The translations under genes and the position numbers were made by a program. 38,843 nucleotides of DNA from a virus, in IMG/VR virus record IMGVR_UViG_3300010401_000054, positions 1-38,843 of that record; one strand, given 5' to 3'. Under the pieces are notes generated by a model that was given only the letters and a program-made list of their open reading frames with translations, was not told where the DNA came from and made no database searches. Below are positions 31,045 through 38,843 of this stretch, in pieces; positions within the stretch are counted from its first letter, which is position 1, and every line of letters begins with the position of its first letter.

Positions 31045-33291
31045 CTATTCTCCTACTTCCACCGCATTCAACACGCAGCGGCAATTAATGACTTCCTCGG
31101 GCGGGCCGCCAATTTCCAGCGGGTAGCGCAGACCATTGGAAAATGGCGAACCGTAGGGGCGAGTTTCTCCGTCCTGTTCGGCGTGGGATTCGCGCACGGC
31201 TTCATCCCCTGCGGTTTGCCAAGCTACTTCTTTCACGTTCTCTTCTTTGTACAAAATGGCCTGCGCCCCGGACGAGGCGATGCCCGTTTCGGTGCGGGCT
31301 ATTACATTCGCCCATCCGTTTGACCATTGGTTGAAGCTCGACCGGATGACCTCGGAGAGATCGTTAACGTTTGTACCCTGCGTAAGTTCTTCCGTGAGGA
31401 TGGACCGCAAGCGCATCTGCATCGTTCGGTTGACGCCTACCAGAGTGGCCAGTTTTTGACCCATGAATTCCAGCACGCGCGGGTCTTTTAGATTAAAGGC
31501 CGCATCCGATCCCATCGCTTCGGCTGCGTCGACCCAAGAGGTTTTCATAATCGACTGGTAGGCGGGTTGGGCTTCGTTCTTTAGTTTGGCGTCCCACTTG
31601 TATTTGTCGAACAGGAGAAGATGGAGATCGTCGGGGGAAAGTTCCCGCGTCTTGGCGATGCTGCGTTTGGCGTCGGCCTGCTCGATGAGGTGAAGTTCCT
31701 CGGCGCGGAGCTGGTAAAGGTAACGCTTCATCTTGCCGAGGAAGAGTTTCTCCCCCGGCACGAGGACGCGCACGAGACGACGACGCCAAATAGGACCGCC
31801 CGCAGAGCGAGTTTTCGATTGTTGGGAATCGTTTGGTGTGTTGTTGTTGGCGGATGAAGGATTGTCCACGGGCGGTGGGGAGGGAGCCGCATCTCCGCTA
31901 TTGGGGTCAGGCTGTAAGTAAGAAGCGTCGAGTCCCCCGGCGGGAACCAGGGACGAGGGCAGATAGGCTATGTCGCCTTCTTCCGAAGGGTCGAAACCGA
32001 GGTCCAGCCGCTCGTTCACTTGGTTCCTGGTAAAGCCAATGTTGAAAAGCTTTACCGCGATGTCCGTCTTGGCGGTGAGATCTTCCCTAAGAGCTTCGAC
32101 ATCAGAAACGTCAAAGATGCCGAACTCATCCTCCGAAGTGAGCGGGACAAAAAGCCGCGCGAGAATAGTGTCCTCGAAGTAGTTCAACATCGGCAACACG
32201 GGGCCTTGCCAGAACAAGCGAAACTCGGTGATCGAAGAGGCGTAGTTCACTTGATCGGTAATGCCGACGACGATTTTAGGAACGTGCCAAATGGCCAGCA
32301 ACTCGGACAGACTCCATTTCCGTTGCTCTAAGAACTGCATCTCCGTATGGGTGTTGCCCGTGACGGTATACTTTGCGCCCGAGTGGAGAATAGCGACGCG
32401 GAAAGCCTTGCCCTGCCCTGCATGAGTGTCTTCCCAAACGCGACGGATCTTGTTCGCTTGCTCTTGGGTAAGCTCGCCCTGGTGTTCTATGACTCCGCCG
32501 GGGTCGCCCGAGTTGTCGAAGAATGATTCGTTATAAATGGCGGCCTTGAAGTCTTGCCGCAACGTGGACATGGCGGCTTCTAGGGGAGCCAACCCGCGAA
32601 TGGGGTTGCTGGGGTTGGGCTTTTTGAACTGGATAATCTGAAATGGTTCGTACGGAATCGTCTGCTCGACGCCATAGGCGTCCTTCACTTTGAGGAACCA
32701 CGTCTTTACCGTCTGCGTTTCGGGGTCTTTCTCATAGGTAAAGAGTTTCCCCGACATGGGCCATATCTCGGTGGGCACCTCGTTGGGCGAGAGAGGGCCA
32801 TTCTTCCCTTCGAGAACCCAAAAGCATTCGCCCTCTAGCTGGTAAAGCCCGGCGGTAATTTCCCAAAGCTGGGCGTGGGAGATCGTGGGATTGGGCGAGC
32901 GGAAGAGTTCATATAGCGGGCCGCTCTCTACCGGGGTGTAGTCTCCCTCGGCCACCGAGTAGGACGAGCGCTTCCGTTGCCAATCGGGAAGAACCGTTTT
33001 CCGCGCGGCCTTTATTTTATCCTGCATCCTCTCGCGCCGTCGCACAGCCGAGGCGCTCGGCTTCGTGGAGCGCATGATCTGAAAGGGAACGCAAGAAGCG
33101 GCGGTGGAAATGGCGGAGATGATGGAATAAACAAAGGCGTGCTGCGAGTAGGGATCGGTGAGCTTGAGATTCGTGTAGTCCATGCCTAGAGACGAGGACC
33201 ACGGAGACATGAAGAAATCGGTAAACGCCGGATTTGTCACGGGAGCGGATTTAGTCTTTGACCCGAACGCAGCGAGAAGGCGTTTTAGCAT
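31045..33291 (-). CDS. Portal protein fused to a MuF-like domain
   Basis: 748 residues. The first 460 are an HK97-type portal: SQHAFVYSIISAISTAASCV, FRSPNPTISHAQLWEIT, the hinge FKKPNPSNPIRGLAPLEAA and WHVPKIVVGITDQVNYAS. A Pro/Asn linker follows (about 455-490). The C-terminal 200 residues have the MuF/SPP1 gp7 pattern: VIARTETGIASSGAQAILY, RESHAEQDGE and EEVINCRCVLNAVE. MuF proteins are usually separate minor head proteins encoded just after the portal. Here the two are one gene, so every portal subunit carries a MuF domain. Confidence 0.85.
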   Translation of the reverse strand: MLKRLLAAFGSKTKSAPVTNPAFTDFFMSPWSSSLGMDYTNLKLTDPYSQHAFVYSIISAISTAASCVPFQIMRSTKPSASAVRRRERMQDKIKAARKTVLPDWQRKRSSYSVAEGDYTPVESGPLYELFRSPNPTISHAQLWEITAGLYQLEGECFWVLEGKNGPLSPNEVPTEIWPMSGKLFTYEKDPETQTVKTWFLKVKDAYGVEQTIPYEPFQIIQFKKPNPSNPIRGLAPLEAAMSTLRQDFKAAIYNESFFDNSGDPGGVIEHQGELTQEQANKIRRVWEDTHAGQGKAFRVAILHSGAKYTVTGNTHTEMQFLEQRKWSLSELLAIWHVPKIVVGITDQVNYASSITEFRLFWQGPVLPMLNYFEDTILARLFVPLTSEDEFGIFDVSDVEALREDLTAKTDIAVKLFNIGFTRNQVNERLDLGFDPSEEGDIAYLPSSLVPAGGLDASYLQPDPNSGDAAPSPPPVDNPSSANNNTPNDSQQSKTRSAGGPIWRRRLVRVLVPGEKLFLGKMKRYLYQLRAEELHLIEQADAKRSIAKTRELSPDDLHLLLFDKYKWDAKLKNEAQPAYQSIMKTSWVDAAEAMGSDAAFNLKDPRVLEFMGQKLATLVGVNRTMQMRLRSILTEELTQGTNVNDLSEVIRSSFNQWSNGWANVIARTETGIASSGAQAILYKEENVKEVAWQTAGDEAVRESHAEQDGETRPYGSPFSNGLRYPLEIGGPPEEVINCRCVLNAVEVGE

Positions 33292-33292
33292 T

Positions 33293-34897
33293 TCAGAAAA
33301 TTCCTAGTCTCGAATCGGCTGTCCCCGCTCTCAAGGCTGCGGCCTCGCAATACACTAGGGCGTGGGCAAAGTGATCGGGACCGGACTCGCGCCATCGCCC
33401 CACGGCGTTTCCGGTTCGGGTGTCAATTTCGTTTACCCGGACTATGGCGCGCAAGTGTAAGCGAAACTCTTCGGGCGTGTCTACGGGTAACTCTATCGTT
33501 CCGTTGCGAAACCGCCCCACGACGGAATCTAGCGCCTCGGTCCGGTGAAGATCCACGGTGCCCTGTGCGTGGTTCCATCGTACGGGGCCTTTCATCTCGG
33601 GATAAAAGGCGAGCCACGCCATTTTGTACCGCCGCGCGTTTAGTTCTATCTGGAACTCCCGCGCCATCTGTCGCTCGGGGTTGGCGTCGATCACAAGAGA
33701 GGTGACCTGGTAACGGTCCACCAGCTCCATGAGCGAGCGGATGGTGGGGTTGCTCACCATGCGGAGAATCTTTAAGTGGCCATTCTCCTGCATCTGCCCG
33801 ATGACGACGTGTTGCCGACCGCCCACGTCGACACCCATCGACACGCCAAAGGCCGAGGAATCGCCCGCCGCAGGTTGACGATAGCCCCCGCCCCGTACCA
33901 CGGCGGCGGTAATAAGATCGTCGGTAATGCGCGTGCCCTCGGGCGAGTAGGCTTCGCCGAGAACAGAGTTGTGGAAAACCTGGAGCTGCGTTTCGTTCGC
34001 TTGGCACTCGATGAAGCGACGAGCAAAGTCGGCTGCCGTGCGCTCGGGCGAGTAGAGCGAAGGAAGATGATAACCGTGGATCTTGGCTTGGGGCGCGGAA
34101 GCGACCCAGCGGCCCTGGGATTGGAGGATGAGTTTATCGGCCTCGCCCCAGGGCATACCGCAGCCCGAGCAGCGCCATCGCGCGGCGTCTGCGTCGGCCT
34201 CGCGGAACTCCACGGACGACCAAGACAGAGGAAGCCAGGATTTACACGAGGGACACTCAATGAGAAAGCGACGTTGATCGGTTAACGCGAACTGTTCATC
34301 AATTCCCAAACCCGGATGTGTTGGCGTAGAGATGTCGAATTCAAAGTATCGTTTCTGGCCCTGTAAGCGGTCGCGCGCGAGGCCGAGGTTGTTGAGGTCC
34401 ATACGGTCGAACTCATCGACGATGAGGAGCGACACCGGGATTGAAATGAGCTGAGCTTCCGAGTTGCTGCCCCTAAAGTAGAGGTTAGCCTCACCAGCGC
34501 GTTTGTGAGTGACCGAGTCCAAATCCGTAAAGAGACTTCGTAATTGCGGAGATCGCAGCAGTATTGGATCGAATCGGCCAGATGAGTATTCAGACGCCAC
34601 TCCACCCGTAGGGAAGAGGCAGAGGACATCTTTTCTCCAGGTATCGACAAAGTGGCAAGCGCGTGAAGTGACGAGCGTTTCAGTTGCGCCAATTTGAACG
34701 CCTTTCTTAAACACAATTCGCGGAGCCGTATCCGCGAGGGGCTGTTGTAAGAAAGTCCGTGGGCCGTCAAGTTGAAGCTCCGGACGGTGAAGGCGGGTCC
34801 ACTCCAACGGGTGCCACGCTAGGAGAGCCGTTTCCAGATCCGCTTCCGTTTCGCCCAACGAGCTGGGCAAGGAACTTGGTGGCAACGAGTCGCTCAT
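33293..34897 (-). CDS. Terminase large subunit, GpA-like
   Basis: 534 residues. The ATPase motor is visible as FKKGVQIGATETL (Walker-A-like, residues 63-75) and LLIVDEFDRMD (Walker B, 157-167). A zinc pair follows (CPSC, then CSGCG), as in GpA-type terminases. The nuclease half has MGVDVGGRQHV (first Asp), SLVIDANPERQ and SGPDHFAHALVYCE. It packages DNA and cuts the concatemer. The start lies 131 bases inside the end of the small subunit gene, in another frame, with AGGATGAACGGCG before it. Confidence 0.88.
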   Translation of the reverse strand: MSDSLPPSSLPSSLGETEADLETALLAWHPLEWTRLHRPELQLDGPRTFLQQPLADTAPRIVFKKGVQIGATETLVTSRACHFVDTWRKDVLCLFPTGGVASEYSSGRFDPILLRSPQLRSLFTDLDSVTHKRAGEANLYFRGSNSEAQLISIPVSLLIVDEFDRMDLNNLGLARDRLQGQKRYFEFDISTPTHPGLGIDEQFALTDQRRFLIECPSCKSWLPLSWSSVEFREADADAARWRCSGCGMPWGEADKLILQSQGRWVASAPQAKIHGYHLPSLYSPERTAADFARRFIECQANETQLQVFHNSVLGEAYSPEGTRITDDLITAAVVRGGGYRQPAAGDSSAFGVSMGVDVGGRQHVVIGQMQENGHLKILRMVSNPTIRSLMELVDRYQVTSLVIDANPERQMAREFQIELNARRYKMAWLAFYPEMKGPVRWNHAQGTVDLHRTEALDSVVGRFRNGTIELPVDTPEEFRLHLRAIVRVNEIDTRTGNAVGRWRESGPDHFAHALVYCEAAALRAGTADSRLGIF

Positions 34898-35417
34898 CGC
34901 CGTTCATCCTGTCGAGCGCCTCGCCAACGCGCAAGATTAATTCCTGCCGCTGGTTGACGTTCTGATTGAGGTTGATGTCGAGCGTGTCGGGTCCGGCTGC
35001 CTTGGCGATATCGACGAGGATGGAGAGTTGTTGTTGAAGTAAGCGATGCCACTCTTTGTCTCTTTGGGCGGTTTGGAGCTGAGCGAGAAGCCGCATCAAC
35101 TCGTCGTTGGCGTAGTGCCAGCAAATGGTGAGGCCGATGGAGCGTTGAACAATCTTCGTCGTTCCCCATTCGCCCTTGGCCTGTTTCCAAATCTCCCATC
35201 CCTGGCGTTCGCTCAGGCCGTCTCTTTGTGAAAGAGTCTGCACGGCGAGCGTGGGAGAGCAGGCTTTCGTAGCGACGAGCTTCCAAAGGAACTCCATCCG
35301 TTCGATGGTCGTTTCGCGCGGCCCGCGCTTTTCTATGGTCATTTGCTGAGGGGTGGCTGCTACGGAGAGAGAGGAATCTTTCCCTGCGGAATGACCGTTG
35401 CCTTCGAGACTAACCAT
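34767..35417 (-). CDS. Probable terminase small subunit
   Basis: 216 residues. A helix-turn-helix-like segment near 50-80 (SPTLAVQTLSQRDGLSERQG) would bind packaging sites, followed by a long helical stretch (LMRLLAQLQTAQRDKEWHRL and after), suited to ring formation. The C-terminal 35 residues are Gly/Ser/Pro-rich and overlap the large subunit gene by 131 bases. Small subunits vary greatly in sequence, so place before the large subunit is the main support. Confidence 0.65.
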   Translation of the reverse strand: MVSLEGNGHSAGKDSSLSVAATPQQMTIEKRGPRETTIERMEFLWKLVATKACSPTLAVQTLSQRDGLSERQGWEIWKQAKGEWGTTKIVQRSIGLTICWHYANDELMRLLAQLQTAQRDKEWHRLLQQQLSILVDIAKAAGPDTLDINLNQNVNQRQELILRVGEALDRMNGDERLVATKFLAQLVGRNGSGSGNGSPSVAPVGVDPPSPSGAST

Positions 35418-35892
35418 CGATTTCTATTCCAAGAGAAGAATCCCCTCTTCCCCCTTCGGCTCTCGCGGCCTCACGGGGGTTTCTCCCCTTAATCTTTTTT
35501 TCTTTCTTTGTCAATGGACCCGTGGGTAGGTCCAGTTCGCCGCAGGCGAGAAGATCGCCCGCTAAGTAGAGCCGGGTAATGCGGCGCAGAGGATTCCACG
35601 AAACGATGTGGATTTCTTTTCCTCGCATCATCGCTTCGATGGATTTCGGCTCGGCCATGATCTTTCGGATTCTCGCATTGTGGTTGCCGTTTCCCTTGCC
35701 TTCGGTCGCCTGGATGATGACGTCGGAATAGTCTGCGTCGCCAATGGCGTAGAGATCGCCAAAGCCCAGGAAGTCGCGCCGGAAGCTGATGCGGGTTTTC
35801 CCTCGGGGGAAAGAATATTGCCTCTCGACGATGTCGCAGAGATAGCCCACCGATTCGTAAAGCTCTTGCGCTCGGGCGATGGATGATTTCAT
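35410..35892 (-). CDS. Possible PD-(D/E)XK-like nuclease
   Basis: 160 residues. The segment DFLGFGDLYAIGDADYSDVI followed by QATEGKGNGNHNARI and EIHIVSWNP follows the Asp ... Q-x-T order of some resolvase-like PD-(D/E)XK nucleases. The C-terminus is a basic Lys/Arg-rich tail. If correct, it may process concatemers or nick at packaging. The catalytic lysine of the canonical motif is not seen, so the call is tentative. Confidence 0.4.
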   Translation of the reverse strand: MKSSIARAQELYESVGYLCDIVERQYSFPRGKTRISFRRDFLGFGDLYAIGDADYSDVIIQATEGKGNGNHNARIRKIMAEPKSIEAMMRGKEIHIVSWNPLRRITRLYLAGDLLACGELDLPTGPLTKKEKKIKGRNPREAARAEGGRGDSSLGIEIDG

Positions 35893-36344
35893 TATGCGCC
35901 CCTCCTTTTTCCGATGATCCCTTTTACCGGACCGCGCATTTCGGCTTGGCCCTGCTGATACTCCATCGCCGCTTGGGAAACTTTCGTAGGCTCAAGAAAG
36001 AGGGAGCCGCAGTTCGGACATTTTGCTCGGCCTCGCTTCATGAGTTGGAGCGGGTGCCAATAGGAATTGGCCTTACAGTCGGGACAGAACATTTCCATTT
36101 TCGCCCTATTGCCGATGGCGGCCTTTCGTTGATGGGCCAGCTTGGGGTAGCAACATCGATGGCCGAGCCTGGGGGAGCTGGAAAAGATGAGCTGCTTCCC
36201 TCGGCCCACCATTTTGCGGACGCTGCGGAGAACACGTTTTCCAAACATCGAGCGCCCCTGGTGAACGAGGGCGTGACAATGGCGGCATGGAAACACTTCG
36301 AAGTCCCGGACGAGATAAAAGCCGAGAGGCAACACGCGGCCCAT
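35892..36344 (-). CDS. Zinc-ribbon protein, possibly a DNA-binding late regulator
   Basis: 150 residues. Cysteines come as CRHCH near the start and as CPDC and CPNCG near residues 87-113, two zinc sites, with a basic region (GKRVLRSVRKMVGRGK) and a basic tail (IIGKRRGA). This suits nucleic-acid binding. It has a 1-base overlap with the nuclease-like gene. No family is recognised. Confidence 0.5.
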   Translation of the reverse strand: MGRVLPLGFYLVRDFEVFPCRHCHALVHQGRSMFGKRVLRSVRKMVGRGKQLIFSSSPRLGHRCCYPKLAHQRKAAIGNRAKMEMFCPDCKANSYWHPLQLMKRGRAKCPNCGSLFLEPTKVSQAAMEYQQGQAEMRGPVKGIIGKRRGA

Positions 36345-36346
36345 GT

Positions 36347-36742
36347 TTATTCGTCTTTCCTGGCTCTCATCATCGCATCGGCAAATCTATAGGCTTCTTC
36401 CGCAGCCGTTTCAGCGAAAAGCGTTTTAAGCTCTCCCTCGGTGTCCTCGGCCTGCATATCCAAATACTGAACCGCATGATTGTTTTCATCCTCTGTATTC
36501 CAAATTTCTGGCTTCAAAGTTTTCAGAATCGCTTCCAGCGCCTTGGCCGCAAATAAATCCCGCAGGTTAATAATGCCTTCCTCGAAACAATCTGTGACGC
36601 TTGGAAAGGCGGACCCGCTTTTCTTCCCGCATTCGTAGCAGAGAATCGTCGCGTCCTTGGAGTGACCGTGCTTAGCACATTTGTCGGGACGGCATTGGCA
36701 GCAATGCTTAAGAAGTTCTTCTATGGATTTTTCTTCGCTCAT
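36347..36742 (-). CDS. Cysteine-rich hypothetical protein
   Basis: 131 residues from ATG 36742, in ATGA overlap with the gene before and following AAGGAAAAAGAG. The start has CCQCRPDKC and CYECGKKSG, a probable zinc module. The rest is helical and acidic (AKALEAILKTLKPEIWNTED). The same frame is open further upstream, but the ribosome site supports this start. Confidence 0.5.
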   Translation of the reverse strand: MSEEKSIEELLKHCCQCRPDKCAKHGHSKDATILCYECGKKSGSAFPSVTDCFEEGIINLRDLFAAKALEAILKTLKPEIWNTEDENNHAVQYLDMQAEDTEGELKTLFAETAAEEAYRFADAMMRARKDE

Positions 36743-36927
36743 CTCTTTTTCCTTTTCTTTCTTTTTGGTTTGTCCTGAGATTCTAAAATTCGCACGCACA
36801 TTAGCGCCAGCCACATGAGATCGCGGCCTAAAACCAGATGTTCCATGTAAAGATATTCCCGAGATTCAGCCGATTGTTTGATCAATTCCAGCCGCTCTTT
36901 TTCTTCATGGGAGAGAATTGGCTTCAT
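36739..36927 (-). CDS. Small basic helical protein (62 residues)
   Basis: Starts after AAAGGAAAACC and stops in ATGA with the next gene. It is helical with an acidic first half (HEEKERLELIKQSAESREYL) and a Lys/Arg-rich end (KPKRKKRKKR) suited to nucleic-acid contact. Unknown function. Confidence 0.5.
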   Translation of the reverse strand: MKPILSHEEKERLELIKQSAESREYLYMEHLVLGRDLMWLALMCVRILESQDKPKRKKRKKR

Positions 36928-36939
36928 GGTTTTCCTTTC

Positions 36940-37464
36940 CTAAAACGGCGTTTCCTGATCTTCCGCTGCTATAGCCAAAGGCTCGTTCATTCCGAGATCT
37001 TTTTCTATCTCTGAGAGATATTCCAAAATCCACTCTTGGCGTCCGTTGTTTAGGCTTCTGGATAAAGCCCAGACGCGCGTTTCCATCACGAGGTCGAGCT
37101 TTTTGGTTTTTGAAAATTCCACCATTGCGGCGAAGCGTTCGTAAAATTCCTCCGGCCACGGGCCGCCATAAGGCTCGCGCGGAGATTCATCCGGTCGCCG
37201 AGAGCGAAGCTCCTCGCCTTTCGCTAGGGCGCGAAGGCGAACTGGAAAATCCTCGGCGCTGCGCGGTTTGCTCTCTTCTAGAAGTAGCGCGGCGATGGCC
37301 TTAGAAGCCCCTTCTTTGGAAACGTCCTCTAAAACTTTGTACCAAATCTCCATGAGCGATTCTTCCCGGCCCGGCGTTTCCCGCATTTCCTCTAGCCGAT
37401 GCTGAACGCGCTCGAAGGCGATTTCCATTTCGGAGACTACTCCCTTGAACTCAAACCGATTCAC
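36940..37464 (-). CDS. Hypothetical protein, possible replication accessory
   Basis: 174 residues. Helical and acidic, with SEMEIAFERVQHRLEEMRET at the start and ETRVWALSRSLNNGRQEWIL later. It overlaps the replication-initiator-like gene by 14 bases and has no motif. Helicase loaders often sit here, but nothing in the sequence proves that role. Confidence 0.5.
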   Translation of the reverse strand: MNRFEFKGVVSEMEIAFERVQHRLEEMRETPGREESLMEIWYKVLEDVSKEGASKAIAALLLEESKPRSAEDFPVRLRALAKGEELRSRRPDESPREPYGGPWPEEFYERFAAMVEFSKTKKLDLVMETRVWALSRSLNNGRQEWILEYLSEIEKDLGMNEPLAIAAEDQETPF

Positions 37465-38245
37465 TTTTTTTCTCCTTCGCTAAAAAGGCTTCCATTCCCG
37501 GCGTTATTTCCGGGCGGCGGGTCACTTCGTCGTCCCAGCGGCCCTGGTTCAGAAACGTGGATAGGTGGGGAATGTATTGGCCGTGGTCTTTCATCCATTC
37601 GGGCATCGTCCGGTGGGCTTCCACGGAGGCGAAGACGCTTGCGAAAAAGGCCCCGTTGAGGCCGCTGGCGGTCTTGGCGCGTTGAAAGCTTCGGTAAGCG
37701 GCCCATTTCCCCACTTTCCTGGGATAGGCCATCCAGAGCCTTTCGAACTCTTCGCTGTATCGTAAAGCGGGTCGGTCAAGACTCGTCCCCTTGGGGACTA
37801 GAGGGGTATCTTTCTCTTTCTCTTTCTCTTCTTCTTTCTCTAGAGAGAGGTGTGAAACGTTACTTAGTTTCATTTTCTCTCTATGCCTTTGTACACGTTC
37901 GGTGCTTTCTGATGGTGCCTGTGAATTCTCCCAACCTATTACCTGGAAATTACTTTCATCAATAAATTCTATCCAGCCTTTTTCCCTAAGTGATAAAAGA
38001 AGGCGATCTATTTTTTGCCTTACAAGGCGTCTACCAGAGCCGTACTGAGCGGCTACAACCGTGCCGTAGACAGCGCACAAGGGGATTGTAGCCGGGCTAC
38101 AAGGCCCTTGTAGGGCGCTTGTAAGGCGGGCGTTCAAAAGCCAGGAAACGAATAAAAGGCCCGTTTCGTCTAGGGTTAAATCCTTGAACTTTGGGTCGGA
38201 AAGAATCCGGTCCTGCCAAACCTTAAACCAAGGTCGATGCTTCAT
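37451..38245 (-). CDS. Replication initiator / DnaT-like protein
   Basis: 264 residues from ATG 38245 (GGTGAGGG just before it); an in-frame GTG at 38275 would add ten residues. The N-terminal half has a winged-helix layout (RPWFKVWQDRILSDPKFKDL, then VRQKIDRLLLSLREKGWIEF). After a Lys/Glu/Ser-rich linker (KEEEKEKEKD) comes a C-terminal block typical of phage replication proteins: FERLWMAYPRKVGKWAAYRS and YIPHLSTFLNQGRWDDE. It would start DNA replication, perhaps loading host helicase. It is the first gene of the long late-strand operon. Confidence 0.7.
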   Translation of the reverse strand: MKHRPWFKVWQDRILSDPKFKDLTLDETGLLFVSWLLNARLTSALQGPCSPATIPLCAVYGTVVAAQYGSGRRLVRQKIDRLLLSLREKGWIEFIDESNFQVIGWENSQAPSESTERVQRHREKMKLSNVSHLSLEKEEEKEKEKDTPLVPKGTSLDRPALRYSEEFERLWMAYPRKVGKWAAYRSFQRAKTASGLNGAFFASVFASVEAHRTMPEWMKDHGQYIPHLSTFLNQGRWDDEVTRRPEITPGMEAFLAKEKKSESV

Positions 38246-38285
38246 TCCCTCACCGCCTGAAAGGAAATCTCCCACCCGCCGCGTT

Positions 38286-38375
38286 GTGCTGACCGAGACA
38301 AGGGACGAGGTTGACCCTTATGGCTTGATCCGCAACGGGCGGGAGTTTCGATGTTTTGTTTTTCTCAGTCAGCAC
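38286..38375. promoter_or_regulatory. Long inverted repeat upstream of the replication gene
   Basis: GTGCTGACCGAGA (38286-38298) and TCTCAGTCAGCAC (38363-38375) are inverted copies with one mismatch, 64 bases apart, in the gap between the glycosyltransferase-like gene and the replication gene. Paired operators or a looping site are possible. Confidence 0.45.
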
Positions 38376-38423
38376 GGGGGGCAATTAAACTCTTTTGAAA
38401 GTCGAAAAAAAAGAGAATTTTTT

Positions 38424-38843
38424 TCAGGCCCGCCCCGGTCGGACCAAACTTAGCTCATGGGGCCTCTTTCCATGAGGCCGGAGCCAGCCGCGATGCCTCT
38501 GCAGCAACACCGCGCAGCTTTCTTTTTCTATCTCCTCGGTGCGGTAGGCTTTGCAGCCGCCCGGCGCGGTGTAGTGGTTGAAGGTTGCCAAGATGTCGTC
38601 GCACCGCACCACGCCCCCATAAGTTTTTAAGTGGGCCACGGTGTGGTCGTAGTCCTCTTTTAGCTTTAAATCGGGATCGAACCAAAGCATGGAGTCGGGT
38701 AGCTCGACCATAAAGCTAGCGATGATGAATCCAAAATTGGTAATTTCGCGCCGCGAGAAATAGGCGTTGTCCGTCGGGGCGACGCCCGCCAGCCTATAGG
38801 CCGAGGAGCGCAGGCGGTTCAGCATCAGCGAGGCGGCAAAGAA
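38424..38843 (-). CDS. Glycosyltransferase-like protein (TAGT/GREB1-like), C-terminal part
   Basis: 139 codons run in from the right edge without a start; an internal ATG is at 38825. The segment MLWFDPDLKLKEDYDHTVAH then LKTYGGVVRC and NHYTAPGGCKAYRTEEIEK (about residues 51-105 of the fragment) resembles the TET-associated glycosyltransferase / GREB1 family: LKEDYDHT, a glycine-rich turn, and PGGCKAYRTEE before a final basic tail. Family members are predicted to add sugar to modified DNA bases in phages. The rest of the protein is outside the window, so completeness and activity are unknown. Confidence 0.55.
   Translation of the reverse strand, partial: FFAASLMLNRLRSSAYRLAGVAPTDNAYFSRREITNFGFIIASFMVELPDSMLWFDPDLKLKEDYDHTVAHLKTYGGVVRCDDILATFNHYTAPGGCKAYRTEEIEKESCAVLLQRHRGWLRPHGKRPHELSLVRPGRA

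Overview
The window is most of the genome of a tailed double-stranded DNA bacteriophage with a long non-contractile tail (siphovirus). The virion genes are HK97-type for the head and lambda-like in content and order for the tail. Both ends are open: a minus-strand ParB-like start runs off the left edge and the C-terminal part of a glycosyltransferase-like protein enters at the right edge. No integrase, CRISPR array, insertion sequence or rRNA is seen. The host cannot be fixed from sequence. Strong purine-rich ribosome binding sites, lambda-type tail genes and a lipoprotein-like signal peptide next to a single-span coiled-coil protein make a bacterial, perhaps Gram-negative, host likely.

Left arm, plus strand (203-10287). 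It opens with an Amidoligase_2-type ligase directly overlapping a class-II glutamine amidotransferase, an unusual pair for a phage. A ribbon-helix-helix regulator is read in another frame through the end of the amidotransferase, and two small zinc-binding proteins follow. A 278-base gap holds an operator-like inverted repeat and a hairpin. Next come an excisionase-like HTH protein, a 51-residue membrane protein, and a recombination pair (RecT-like annealing protein and PD-(D/E)XK nuclease). A long chain of small accessory genes follows, most overlapping by exactly 4 bases (ATGA or GTGA), several too small for routine gene callers. The arm ends with an unidentified 384-residue protein whose stop codon overlaps the stop of the convergent late operon in a shared CTAG.

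Right arm, minus strand, read from high to low coordinates (38245 to 10284). A replication-initiator-like protein and small accessory genes lead into the small and large (GpA-type) terminase, a portal fused to a MuF-like domain, the prohead protease, the HK97 major capsid protein and a small structural protein. A terminator with an alternative pairing and a tRNA(CAU) follow. Between capsid and connector genes lies a module of decoration or fibre-like proteins (a 77-residue tandem-repeat protein and a beta-propeller) with a group of small membrane proteins that may be a lysis cassette. Then come connectors, tail terminator, major tail protein, a G/GT pair with an A9 slippery site, tape measure, a beta-propeller fused to a gpM-like domain, gpL, an NlpC/P60 hydrolase (gpK), the gpJ-like receptor protein and two small beta-rich structural proteins.

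The most unusual parts are the amidoligase/amidotransferase pair with its overprinted regulator, possibly linked to the glycosyltransferase-like and ParB-like genes at the open ends; the gpG/GT-type frameshift with a cysteine-rich linker; the domain fusions in the portal and the gpM-like protein; the tRNA with an unpaired 1-72 position; and the 77-residue repeats that are kept in protein but differ at silent sites.
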